A stretch of 64,000 nt of DNA. It comes from Lasioglossum baleicum (lineage: Eukaryota > Arthropoda > Insecta > Hymenoptera > Halictidae). Position numbers and translations under genes: made by a program. Positions 42,803 to 53,635 of this stretch are shown here, piece after piece. The notes beneath the pieces are model-generated. The model was not told the origin of the DNA and did no database searches. It saw only the letters and a program-made list of their open reading frames with translations. Location: the NCBI RefSeq assembly GCF_051020765.1, contig NW_027469115.1:1-64000 (forward strand), given 5' to 3'. Every line of letters begins with the position of its first letter. The first letter of the stretch is position 1.

Positions 42803-43154
42803 TGCAAGGGTGCGGGATTCGCGTTCTCATTGCGTGATAATACAAACACGGGTTTTTTCAGTAGTCAAAAACGCCAGATAAAAGATCAATCTAGGCAGCA
42901 ATCGCCCTCAAAAGTCTTATTTTTTCCCTATACCAGATGTAATTTGCATTATTCGGCAGCATATATGTTATGAAAATAGCCACATGCGCAGTTGTACGCT
43001 TCCGTATGATCCAAATTACGACTCGTAAATGTAAAAATAGGACTTTCAAGGGCGATCACGGCCTAGATTGATCTTTTATCTAGCGTTATTGACTACTGAA
43101 AAATCAAATTTTTGTATTGTTGAGAAATGAGAACGCGAATCCCGCACCCTTGCA
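42803..43154. repeat. Foldback of the 14.5-kb palindrome family
   Basis: About 42803-42945 pairs with 43010-43154 (outer block gattgcaagggtgcgggatt). Internal block agatcaatctag / gattgatcttttatctagcg is shared with the palindrome at 14475-15050. The arms have several mismatches, so this copy is older. Confidence 0.75.
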
Positions 43155-43184
43155 ATCCTGGAAAAAGCTGGAAAAAGTCTAGTG

Positions 43185-43440
43185 ACTGCCCCGTCAGAGG
43201 GCAGCACGGTCGCACTAATGTGGCGTTTGCAATCCTGGAAAAAGGAGTCTAGTAACTGCCTGCCCCGTAAGAGGGCAACACGGTCGTACTAATGTGGCGA
43301 TTGCTATTATCACCGGCTATTATACAGAATACTCGTCGGTGATACAGGGCACCATTGTGGGAGATGTCGATAAAGTAAATTTCTACTGTGCAAATGCGTA
43401 GCAGTCTCCCTTTTTACCGACAAAAGTAATATTTATTTAA
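43185..43440 (+). repeat. Decayed copy of the giant palindrome end
   Basis: It matches 20500-20760 in order: gtaagagggcaacac, then gtcgataaagtaaattt, then tgcgtagcagtc, then tttaccgacaaaa. It includes a short local duplication (ctgccccgt... cggtcg) at 43175-43290. Confidence 0.65.
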
Positions 43441-44152
43441 ATTCATATTGATGATTTTTGTATTTTGTGCGCATGCAACGACGGAAAAGGAAATAGTAAG
43501 AAAAAAAAATGAAATTAAAAGTAAGTGTCGCACAAGGGAAAAGAAAATTTATATTTTTTGTATGGCTACATTTAACATATTCATATTTCTTAGACTTTGT
43601 TAAAATCATTATCGCGAGTGAAAAATGCAACAATTTTGAATTTCATCGACTCAATTTTACTTATCACTGAATTAGTTTTGTTACGCCGCAGGGGGTTGGG
43701 GTGAAGAGATAATATATAAATTACACAAAATTGAGAATTTAAAATTTACTAATATTGTTGTTTATTAAGGCATCAAGGTTACACACAATCTTTTCATAAA
43801 CCTAAATCTACTATCTTATGATTACGACGTTGTTGCATCTGCTTCCCCAAACTTGTGGCCGGTAGAGCATGTTCTGGCATAAACAGGATACCTAAAAAAT
43901 ACGAGGAATATCATTAATATACAATATATTCACACATGTACAATGGCATAATTAGATATGCTTACCACACTACAAATTGGAGATCCGCCTTTTCCCCGGT
44001 TGCCGTGGCTTCCTTCTCCTCCTCCTCCTTCGAGAAACTGATTACATTTCAATAGGTTTCCACATTACCCCGGAGGTACTATTGACAATGCGTTTTTTTT
44101 CAGTGGTATCCCCAGTAGGCCTATTCCACGCTAGCAACTACGAAAAAAAAAA
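43441..44152. other. Spacer, nothing recognised
   Basis: AT-rich with a pyrimidine run (about 44009-44028). It is the 3' flank of the transposase gene on the minus strand. No ORF with a motif, and no terminal inverted repeat for that gene was identified. Confidence 0.4.
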
Positions 44153-46249
44153 TTACACATCTTCAGTATGAGCAAGGACTTCGACAACCCATTCTGTGAT
44201 TTTCAATGTACTGTCGCAGTTCTGACTCTTATTGATCAACGGCATACGGGAGCACTTTGCCCTAACATTTTCCAAGCTAACAACGACTATTTCTGTGCTC
44301 AGAGTTGCACATTTAAAAATTCCAAAATACGTAGATGGCAAATAAACATTGTAAAACTCGTTTACGTTTTGAAACCGTTTCACGCCTAATGTAAAAGTAT
44401 CTCCGTAGGGACAAATTGATGAAACAAGGCAAATCGATCCGTCGTGTAACATGCAGCAATTATCGCGTTTATTTATTGAAAGCAAGAAATTACGAAATTC
44501 AATTTTGCGGTAAAAAACAGCGCCACTATTATTGCGAAACATCATAGAAGCACGTACAGGGGTGGAAGAATCACCTACTTTCTCACTGGTACCATGACGT
44601 TCATCTTCAGTAATTCTCTTGGCAAGCTGTGACAAAGGTTTCTCGGGCTTTCTATATTTTGTTCTGAAAAACATCATGTTGTTTTCATACGCGAAAGCAG
44701 AATATGAATCTAATACACCGTATTTATCGACGTCATCCGCCAAATGCAGAAGGCCATGGACGTTGTACGAAGGGAATGTTGGGCCGTAGTGGAATTCGCA
44801 AGAATTAACAAATTGTTTTAAAGCTATTCGTGCAAACTGAGAATATGTCTTTACGAGGGCGGCTGAAGTGAGTATGCGAATGGCACTGTGAAGAAGCAAG
44901 AAGTGGGTATACAGTGCTTCATTATTCAGCAGTTCGTACATTACAACGGGGCCGGTATATAAAAGAAATTGACGCAATTCAGTCGCTTTGAATTTTGTAA
45001 AAAGAGTTAATGGTCTGGGTCGTCTAACAAAATCAGAAGGGCAATACTCGTACATTAATTTCATCCTCTCGTTGATTTTACGGATGTGCCGCGAGGATAA
45101 TTTCACCGCTCTGGAATAAGTACCACAGATCAAGGCGGATATCACCTTTTTCGTAACACCTTGCAATACCAGGTGCATATAGTCAAATGGTACCTGCGAA
45201 ACCATTTTCATGTGTAGTGAAGCTAACGGGCTGTGACCTTCCTTATGGTGTTCCTTATCAAGAATTTGCGCATAATCATCGTCCGTTCGGAGCTCATGTT
45301 CAACCCCAGGGAAAACCATACGGTTTTCTACCCGTTTACCACGTACTTTGCATTTTGAGCAAGGTTGCCAAGATGTATGCGCTTTGTGATTAAGAATTAA
45401 TGCTCGGGCCGGCGCATCAGCAATAAAACAACGCAAAACTATGGGAATTGTCCTACCTTCTAAAACAATGCCTCCATTCGACATGATAGAGTTGATGTCG
45501 GCGACAAATTGTTCAAGATAAGCTACGGGATCCTCGGGCTTGTGTTCGCCTTTATAAATTCCTACTATAATGGGCCTGCTGTTTTTAATATTAACGATTC
45601 TAATTTGAATTGGCCAAAGTTGTATCGTGCTGGCTCTGTCTAATGTGCAGCCATCTACGTGAAAATCTAGTTGTAAACGGTCGGGAATGGTCTTAGCAGA
45701 TTTAAGTAAATACTGTACTATTTTAGATTCTACGTCGAAATGAATATATAGGCCCGACGACACCACAGACGTGATGGCCCTGCCGCGTGGTGTGCCGATA
45801 AGTGTTCTAATATCCCTAGGTAAATCGCGAAGACATGAGTGAGTACGCAGAAGGCTTAGTAGCTTATTTCCCTGGCTGTGTGTTATATTAATATCTACAA
45901 AACAAGACGCCAAACGATCGCGAAAAGATTGTTCTATAACAGTGTCAGCAGAGTTCCGGGCTGTGTCATCGCGTGACGGAATTGAAAAAGAAGACGTGCT
46001 AGGCATGTCTTGTAAATTCTGAATGTTAAGATTATGGACAGATGAAGATATGTCCTGCACAGTGTCAACATTCGCGGGGGCTGCTGTTCTATTACGCAAG
46101 TAGTGCAAATGCGCCCTTATTTCGTTCGAAATACGGCGTTTCTGGCCATCACTTAGATTCCGATATGGTTTTCGCGAGATAGTCGTTTTCAAGATTTTGG
46201 GAGTCATTAGGGCAAAGTGAAACCGAACAAACAAAACAAATGTAGACAA
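44153..46249 (-). CDS. CACTA/EnSpm (CMC)-type transposase-like protein
   Basis: 698 codons, intact. The ATG at 46249 is the first; the ATG at 46207 (MTPKILKTTISRKPYRNLSDGQ) is an alternative that removes a hydrophobic leader. Features: DFHVDGCTLDRAS near 197-209 (first acidic residue and DG), a CxxC near 281 (PCSKCKVRGKR), PFDYMHLVLQGV near 345-356, FKATELRQFLLYTGP near 418-432, HGLLHLADDVDKYG near 508-521, and an SAFAYENN block near 526. These match animal proteins related to plant Tnp2-like CACTA transposases. It would act in the nucleus on DNA. No introns are needed. Terminal inverted repeats were not found, so it may be a stranded or domesticated copy. Confidence 0.7.
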   Translation of the reverse strand: MSTFVLFVRFHFALMTPKILKTTISRKPYRNLSDGQKRRISNEIRAHLHYLRNRTAAPANVDTVQDISSSVHNLNIQNLQDMPSTSSFSIPSRDDTARNSADTVIEQSFRDRLASCFVDINITHSQGNKLLSLLRTHSCLRDLPRDIRTLIGTPRGRAITSVVSSGLYIHFDVESKIVQYLLKSAKTIPDRLQLDFHVDGCTLDRASTIQLWPIQIRIVNIKNSRPIIVGIYKGEHKPEDPVAYLEQFVADINSIMSNGGIVLEGRTIPIVLRCFIADAPARALILNHKAHTSWQPCSKCKVRGKRVENRMVFPGVEHELRTDDDYAQILDKEHHKEGHSPLASLHMKMVSQVPFDYMHLVLQGVTKKVISALICGTYSRAVKLSSRHIRKINERMKLMYEYCPSDFVRRPRPLTLFTKFKATELRQFLLYTGPVVMYELLNNEALYTHFLLLHSAIRILTSAALVKTYSQFARIALKQFVNSCEFHYGPTFPSYNVHGLLHLADDVDKYGVLDSYSAFAYENNMMFFRTKYRKPEKPLSQLAKRITEDERHGTSEKVGDSSTPVRASMMFRNNSGAVFYRKIEFRNFLLSINKRDNCCMLHDGSICLVSSICPYGDTFTLGVKRFQNVNEFYNVYLPSTYFGIFKCATLSTEIVVVSLENVRAKCSRMPLINKSQNCDSTLKITEWVVEVLAHTEDV

Positions 46250-47747
46250 AAATACCTACCTTCCTTCCACACAGTGCACGTTATTCACGTAATCCAAGGA
46301 GTCAATCGCTTATGCCACAACGTAGATCGCACTCGCAAGTGTCCCCACAGAACGAAGCTATATCACGACCGAGCTAAGCGTACGCGAACTGAGCACTGAA
46401 CCAGCGGCGGCGATGGTGCATTCGTGAACCCCGTCCCCGTAGGCCGTTTCCCCCACCCCAACCGCTGGGTACCCCTCTCTGGCGCACCATCGCGTCGCGT
46501 CGCACAGAGGTCCGGATTGGAAAATCATGATCACTTTTGCCAAAAATCAACTTTTATAAAAAAAAAGACGATAACTTTGTAAATATTGTACTACACGATT
46601 TGAACTTCTTGGGGAAGCTAGAGCAATCAGTTCGCTATAGGAAGCGAAAAAAATTATATTTACCTTATTGAACAATGAAAATTTCTCCTCTGACATTTTT
46701 TCGTACAATCACAAATAACAGAGATATTTAAACATTTCCATGTATTACATTTTATTTATACCTGTACTGAAACAAGACTTTAAGAAGCCTAAAGTGACAG
46801 TTTAGCTACATTAGCATTGAACAATAAACAAAATCAACTTGTACTTTGCATTACAAAGTACTTTTGTCAACTGTTAAGTAAAGTTATTAAGTAAAACTAT
46901 TTCTGTTACCACAGTTTTTTGTCAACTGGCTTTGGTTTGCAAAATATGAGCTGAAAACCACTTTCGCAAGGCAGAAACCAGGTACAGTTCCGTACCTGGG
47001 TACTGGGTACCCTCGATGCCGTCCATTAACATATTTATTTTCCGTGCTGCGCCCTCACGAAAGTGAAACGAGCCATTTCGTGGCGTTCTGCCGATTAAGA
47101 AAAGCCTAAACTCGACGGAATTAGAACCGTTTCTAGTGGTTTTATTCATTAAAGTATGCTCGAAATTTTTATTCAAATATTTTTCTGCCCATCACCGCGC
47201 TAGGGCGACGAAGCGACGAGGACTTGGGACGCCTTGGCGTCGGTCGTGTTCATTGTAGCCTCGAGCTGGCCGAAAGTATTCATGGATTTATTCATTTTCG
47301 AGAAAATAGAATAAAAATAAAGAATAAAAATTTTATTCAAAGCTCGAATAAATTCTCGGCGAATACAAAATTATTCAAATAATTTTTGAATAATAGTTAC
47401 TTTTTTATTCAAGCCTTCGAATAAAGAATAATAGTTATTTATCTATTATTCAAAAATTATTTGAATACTGCCCATATCTCTGGCTTTAGCACGAGCACCC
47501 CCACGAAATTAAAGGAATTGGTAAATGCCGCTAGTTCCACAGCTTCGGGCAAGGGTCTTATGTGCGTGTACATGTTTACATAGTAGTGGTGAGTAACCTG
47601 CCGGTGCAGCATCGTGGGGGTGCTCGTGCTAGGACTAAGGCTATGGCTAAGGGAAGAGTCGGAGTGGCTGTGGTGGGGACTGACTTGCCGACCAAACGAA
47701 GAGGAGAAGCTGCAACATGTGTTCCCCGAGCCAACCGCGCCCAGGCC
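46250..47747. repeat. Mixed repeats, no gene seen
   Basis: A Transib-like end (cacagaggtccggattgg) starts at 46503 without a visible partner. Bases 46990-47155 are the reverse complement of 26840-26970, whereas 47225-47330 match 27080-27175 directly, so the copy is internally inverted. Bases 47330-47480 are an AT-rich hAT-like degenerate repeat (ttattcaaaaattatttgaa). A 19-bp inverted pair (agcacgagcacccccacga) encloses 47489-47630. Confidence 0.6.
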
Positions 47748-48024
47748 TGTTGAAGAGCATTGCCTTCGGTCGTCCTATGCTCCGCCTTAGCGGACAACAC
47801 GTGTGTCTCTTCTAGCACTTCGCATTTTTTTTTCTAGCATATGTCGATTTGTAGTTCACTCGTTTCGTTTCGCTAGCCTGCCTGTTTCCCGACAAGGCCA
47901 CCCGCCTGGGCCTCCTCGAGTCGGTTGGCGGTAATCCCTTTATTTATTGCCGTCTTCGCTTTCCAGGACCCTTCCCTCGACTCTGCCGTGCCGTTTTAAT
48001 TTTTACAAGGACCGAGCAATTTTT
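47748..48024 (+). repeat. Third, diverged copy of the 48-51 kb palindrome arm end
   Basis: It starts TGTTGAAGAGCATTGCC and runs parallel to 49967-50246 with several substitutions. It then breaks off after gagcaatttttc. It lies outside the palindrome and in direct orientation to its right arm. Confidence 0.85.
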
Positions 48025-48049
48025 CTATAAAACATTTCGCCGGGATTAG

Positions 48050-48366
48050 GACCCCTCAAATGAGGGTAGCGAGGCGCAGCGGACCCGTTTACAACTCTCC
48101 GTACTGAACACTGGACCCACGACGGTCAGGTACGAGGGACGTTTAGTACACGTGCACTGAACACATGGAGTTCCGATAATCCCGACTTCTACTGGAAGAG
48201 ATGAAGCTCTTGCTGTCCATGATCTACTCAAGGAGTGGGACATATGCGACAAAGTACAAGCACTTTCATGTGATACGACATCCTCTAATATGGGTCACTT
48301 GCAAGGTGCGTGTGTAATTTTAGAGCACGTAATCGGACGGTGCTTGCTATATCTTCCGTGCAGACA
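48050..48366 (+). pseudogene. Fragment of a transposon-type protein, truncated by a palindrome
   Basis: One frame reads across this stretch with a single TGA at 48158-48160. After it come GRDEALAVHDLLKEWDICDK, VQALSCDTTSSNMG, GACVILEHVIGR and LLYLPCR. These blocks resemble a repeated arthropod and cnidarian protein family of transposon type that I cannot name securely. The frame is cut off at 48366, where the palindrome begins, just after the conserved CR motif. Both upstream (47748-48024) and downstream neighbours belong to the same repeat. Confidence 0.55.
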
Positions 48367-51300
48367 AGAAAACTTAACAACAACTGACAACGGGACGAAG
48401 AACAGAGCTCGCGCGCGACGAATACCGGAAATCGTAATAATTAATAGCGAACGAATTATTCCAATAACGAAAGAAACGGGACCCGCGACGACACGAATAC
48501 AAAGGAGAAGCACGCGCCGTGCACGCGAGCCGACAATACGACAGAGAGAAAAAAGGAAAGGGGGGAAACCAAACCGCGCGCGAACAGGTACGAACCGCGA
48601 GCCTACGATTAATAGAGAATCTCGATCGGATCGTTGACACGTGGCAGGAGGCCAATCAGAAGGCTAGCACCGGCGTGCAGCGTGAACGAATCACACGCAT
48701 CGTATAGAACAATGTAAACAAAGAGTAACGAATACATACCATCATCACGAACTGACGTGACAAATAGATTTAATTTTCCATTTCAGCGTAATTAATCGAT
48801 CGTCTCGAAAACCACGACGACGATCGAGCTTCGAGCACCGATCGAGGAGGCGAGGGAACACCGATAAAAAGATAATTCACAAAAATTCGGTGTTCCCGAG
48901 ATTCGACCGCGAAACTATATTTTTGCCGTAGATCCACCGAATCATTTATCTATCAACAACGAAATATCTATTTATTGTAGAAACTGATCGAAACTGCGTG
49001 CCGTGGAGAATAATTACTACTCTCAACAACGGGATATCTTGAAACAAATAAAGCAAGAATCTACCAGATGGAAACAGGCAAACTAGATTAAACCGAATTA
49101 CGAAGGGGCAGGAACAGTCGAGATAGAGAATAACTTTATTTTACAGAAAATATACAAACAACGGGTCCCTTGTCTCCTCAGACTCTCACAGTCCTAAGCA
49201 AAGAGAAGAACCCGAATTAGCTTATACAAGTCTCACTTATACGTAAACAGAGGAATAGAGAAATAAAGAAATACAGATGAATCGGCGGGGTCCAAAGTAG
49301 AAAGTCAGACTCGAGACGAGAACATGCAACTCCGCGAACGAGAAAAACCATTAAGAAAAGAACAATAGGAAGCAGAGAAATAGCCAAACGGTCAAATTGA
49401 AAAAGGGGAATAGATATAGGAAGGTCTTAAAATTCAAGGGTGATATACAGGGGATTAAGGGGGCACGGGAATGCGACGACAAGCCATGGAAACACGCGAA
49501 GAGAAAATCGAACAGGGAACAAAAGTAGGGCAATCGGTTCAAACGGTTTAACGGTAAAACGCGGGGGAAAAATTGCTCGGTCCTTGTAAAAATCAAAACG
49601 GCACGGCAGAGTCGAGGGAAGGGTCCTGGAAAGCGAAGACGGCAATAAATAAAGGGATTACCGCCAACCGACTCGAGGAGGCCCAGGCGGGTGGCCTTGA
49701 CGGGAAACAGGCAGGCTAGCGAAACGAAACGAGCAAACTACAAATCGACACATGCTAGAAAAAAAAATGCGAAGCGCTAGAAGAGACACACGTGTTCTCC
49801 ACTAAGGCGGAGCATAGGACGACCAAAGGCAATGCTCTTCAACATCCCCGAGGGCGGGTCCTACCCCACTCATGAGAATAGAAAAGCAAAACGGGAGAAC
49901 ATATAGGAGAAGAGGCAGGGATCGGGTTAGACACCGAGTCAGTTCAAAAATCTTAGCCCTCGGGGATGTTGAAGAGCATTGCCTTCGGTCGTCCTATGCT
50001 CCGCCTTAGTGGAGAACACGTGTGTCTCTTCTAGCGCTTCGCATTTTTTTTTTCTAGCATGTGTCGATTTGTAGTTTGCTCGTTTCGTTTCGCTAGCCTG
50101 CCTGTTTCCCGTCAAGGCCACCCGCCTGGGCCTCCTCGAGTCGGTTGGCGGTAATCCCTTTATTTATTGCCGTCTTCGCTTTCCAGGACCCTTCCCTCGA
50201 CTCTGCCGTGCCGTTTTGATTTTTACAAGGACCGAGCAATTTTTCCCCCGCGTTTTACCGTTAAACCGTTTGAACCGATTGCCCTACTTTTGTTCCCTGT
50301 TCGATTTTCTCTTCGCGTGTTTCCATGGCTTGTCGTCGCATTCCCGTGCCCCCTTAATCCCCTGTATATCACCCTTGAATTTTAAGACCTTCCTATATCT
50401 ATTCCCCTTTTTCAATTTGACCGTTTGGCTATTTCTCTGCTTCCTATTGTTCTTTTCTTAATGGTTTTTCTCGTTCGCGGAGTTGCATGTTCTCGTCTCG
50501 AGTCTGACTTTCTACTTTGGACCCCGCCGATTCATCTGTATTTCTTTATTTCTCTATTCCTCTGTTTACGTATAAGTGAGACTTGTATAAGCTAATTCGG
50601 GTTCTTCTCTTTGCTTAGGACTGTGAGAGTCTGAGGAGACAAGGGACCCGTTGTTTGTATATTTTCTGTAAAATAAAGTTATTCTCTATCTCGACTGTTC
50701 CTGCCCCTTCGTAATTCGGTTTAATCTAGTTTGCCTGTTTCCATCTGGTAGATTCTTGCTTTATTTGTTTCAAGATATCCCGTTGTTGAGAGTAGTAATT
50801 ATTCTCCACGGCACGCAGTTTCGATCAGTTTCTACAATAAATAGATATTTCGTTGTTGATAGATAAATGATTCGGTGGATCTACGGCAAAAATATAGTTT
50901 CGCGGTCGAATCTCGGGAACACCGAATTTTTGTGAATTATCTTTTTATCGGTGTTCCCTCGCCTCCTCGATCGGTGCTCGAAGCTCGATCGTCGTCGTGG
51001 TTTTCGAGACGATCGATTAATTACGCTGAAATGGAAAATTAAATCTATTTGTCACGTCAGTTCGTGATGATGGTATGTATTCGTTACTCTTTGTTTACAT
51101 TGTTCTATACGATGCGTGTGATTCGTTCACGCTGCACGCCGGTGCTAGCCTTCTGATTGGCCTCCTGCCACGTGTCAACGATCCGATCGAGATTCTCTAT
51201 TAATCGTAGGCTCGCGGTTCGTACCTGTTCGCGCGCGGTTTGGTTTCCCCCCTTTCCTTTTTTCTCTCTGTCGTATTGTCGGCTCGCGTGCACGGCGCGT

Positions 51301-51446
51301 GCTTCTCCTTTGTATTCGTGTCGTCGCGGGTCCCGTTTCTTTCGTTATTGGAATAATTCGTTCGCTATTAATTATTACGATTTCCGGTATTCGTCGCGCG
51401 CGAGCTCTGTTCTTCGTCCCGTTGTCAGTTGTTGTTAAGTTTTCTT
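48366..51446. repeat. Near-perfect palindrome, 1.49-kb arms, about 97-bp spacer
   Basis: 48366-49857 and 49955-51446 are reverse complements with a constant coordinate sum of 99812 at every checkpoint. There is therefore no indel, and I saw no substitution in the stretches compared. The spacer is about 49858-49954. The arm starts on the inside with gccctcgggga and then TGTTGAAGAGC, an LTR-like start, and holds aataaagttattc, an LTR-like polyadenylation region. No enzyme domain is encoded; ORFs of 62, 72, 81 and 93 codons occur identically in both arms by symmetry. Confidence 0.95.
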
Positions 51447-51597
51447 ATACTGTTCGCAAATTTCAAGTATCAACTTTGCTTGTTCTCTACTTTAATTATT
51501 GTATCTATTTTGTTCTAGTGATTACTACTACTAACTAATTCTTGTGTTATTTTATTTTCTAGGTTCTGCTGTCGTGTTGCGTTCTCAGCTCATCGTT

Positions 51598-51696
51598 ATG
51601 GCAGAGTTTGATTTTGAGCGTGTGTCTGCCTCGTGTTCGCGTAATGATAATGGTCTAAATAGAGATTGGTACTGTATTATATTGATAGATAGATAG
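51598..51696 (+). other. Short ORF behind a splice acceptor
   Basis: A good acceptor (tttattttctag, ending 51562) is followed by ATG at 51598 and 32 codons (MAEFDFERVSASCSRNDN) to TAG. It lies 150 bp beyond the palindrome. It could be a truncated first coding exon or chance. I do not recognise it. Confidence 0.2.
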
Positions 51697-51859
51697 GATT
51701 TCTACCGTTCTCGCTTGCGTGGGCATTCGTGACTTCTTTATTGGTCGTGCCCATGCAAGCTTTGTTCTTATTGTACTGGATGCTTCGTTGAATTATTCTA
51801 ATTGCAATTGGTTTGTACTTGATTACGTGATTATATATAGCAGAGAGATACTCTCTGTA

Positions 51860-52082
51860 TATAGCACTGTCCAACAAATTTCAACTTTTTAAAAATATTT
51901 CGATTCCCACTATGCGATTCTCATAGAGTTTTCCGCGCTGATTCCGAATCTGGTTTTAATTTTTTTCCTATACGTTCAGTTTTTGAGAAAATGGAGTTTA
52001 AAAAAAAGACATATTTTTCAACTTTAAACAAATATTGCGATGTTATTATAAAAGATATTGAATTGTTCTTTACAGCAAAAGA
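51860..52082 (+). repeat. Dispersed repeat, also at 56195-56350
   Basis: The stretch with gcgattctcatagagttt, cagtttttgagaaa and aaacaaatattg resembles 56195-56350 in the same order and orientation. In both places it is followed by the sequence cacttttgcctcaattgttg. No coding potential. Confidence 0.6.
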
Positions 52083-52500
52083 TTCTGTAGACTTTCCCGA
52101 ATACAGTGATATCCAATATTGATACATTATGAATGTTTAAACATGTTTAAACAATCGTTAAAGATGGAGAGACACCACTTTTGCCTCAATTGTTGAGGAT
52201 ATTTTTCAGTTTATCTTAAAAAATAAGGGTCGCGAAGGGCGAAGATATTTTGCTTTTTGGTTCGAAAAAACGCCAACGTTGCAAACTTTAAAGGCTGGTT
52301 TCTCAAGATAAAAGTCTGCTATATCGCGTGATACAGTTAGATTTTACGACAGACCCTTATTGTTTAAGATAAACTGAAAAATATCCTCAACAATTGAGGC
52401 AAAAGTGGTGTCTCTCCATCTTTAACGATTGTTTAAACATGTTTAAACATTCATAATGTATTAATATTGGATGTCACTGTATTCGGGAATGTCTACAGAA
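52083..52500. repeat. Palindromic MITE, 149-bp arms
   Basis: 52083-52231 pairs with 52352-52500 (coordinate sum 104583). Landmarks are gaatacagtgatatccaat and gtttaaacatgtttaaaca. The 120-bp centre includes tttctcaagataaaagtctg. Half of this structure recurs at 56355-56540, and its outer part occurs in the loop at 25808-25865. Confidence 0.88.
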
Positions 52501-52635
52501 ATATAAGAAATAAAGAAATTAAAAAAATTTGGGAACCAGCACTCATTTTAAACATAAAAATGAAGACTATTACCTTTTTAAATCATAAAACAACAAATGG
52601 TTTTCCCTCGCAAAACAGCTGTTGCAGACCGCCGG

Positions 52636-52865
52636 ACCTCGTTCAGCGAAGCCTTTTGGAAACTCGGGGTTTATTGTACCAGCATTTGCTGGTACAGCCG
52701 AAAACAAACTATTGTAAAGAACGGAGCATGCTTTGTCCAACATTATAAATTGGACGCGCTAAAACCATTACGATAATGGTTATTGTAAGAAATAAAAACT
52801 GTGCTACACCAGCAAATGCTGGTGCAATAAACCCCGAGTTTCTAAAAGGCTTCGCTGAACGAGGT
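52636..52865. repeat. MITE with 60-bp inverted ends
   Basis: 52636-52695 pairs with 52806-52865 (outer sequence acctcgttcagcgaagcc). Within each arm the block accagcatttgctggt is a smaller hairpin. No ORF. Confidence 0.85.
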
Positions 52866-53118
52866 TATCTATTACCTGGCCAGCCAGGTAGCTCGAATAC
52901 GACTAAATGACCCTATTCTTTTATATTTTTGACTTCTAAATATACACGTTGTGCAGAAAAAGAAATGGAGCTAACATTGAACTTAAAACCTTGTAGGACA
53001 TCTCCAAGATGAACGCCTAGTGTCAGCCAGGTATTTAGGAAAGGTTCTTTTACTATCGACCTTTTGTCGCTATGTACTAAATAGATAATCCACCCCGCGT
53101 AAAATGCGCGCCGCGCCG
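52866..53118. other. Spacer, nothing recognised
   Basis: It contains a local aggta-gctc hairpin-like stretch near 52876 and a 75-codon minus ORF without motif. It ends in gcgcgccgcgccg, into which the next element inserted. Confidence 0.4.
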
Positions 53119-53630
53119 CACAGTGGGACCTTTCGTCCAAATCGGAGACAAAATCGAAGAACTTTCGATAAAAATGAGGTAGAGCGATGAAATTTTTTTA
53201 AAATTAAAGCTGAAACATTACAGAATATGGGAAAAATAGGGAGATTATGGTAAGAACGTTTTTTAACGTTGAGAAAATTCGTTAAACATGTAGAATTTCA
53301 AGAAATCCATTTTGCAGTATCCTGAGGCCGTAGACAAATTTTGAGACCAGATTTGAAATCAGCGTGAAAAAATCTACAGGAAATGATATATAGTAAAAAT
53401 TAAACGAATTTTTTTCCGCGCGTGGTATTGGAAAAACAACAATTTTCTCGAAATTGTGCAAGTATAACGAATTTTCTCAACGTTAAAAAACGTTCTTACC
53501 ATAATCTCCCTATTTTTCCCATATTCTGTAATGTTTCAGCTTTAATTTTAAAAAAATTTCATCGCTCTACCTCATTTTTATCGAAAGTTCTTCGATTTTG
53601 TCTCCGATTTGGACGAAAGGTCCCAATGTG
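53119..53630. mobile_element. Transib-like MITE with CGCCG target duplication
   Basis: The ends begin CACAGTGGGACCTTTCGTCC (left) and, in reverse complement, CACATTGGGACC (right). The inverted repeats extend about 170 bp each. The 5-bp duplication CGCCG occupies 53114-53118 and 53631-53635. A CAC-type heptamer, long inverted ends and a GC-rich 5-bp duplication fit Transib. The middle has no ORF, so it would need a transposase from elsewhere. Confidence 0.78.
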
Positions 53631-53635
53631 CGCCG

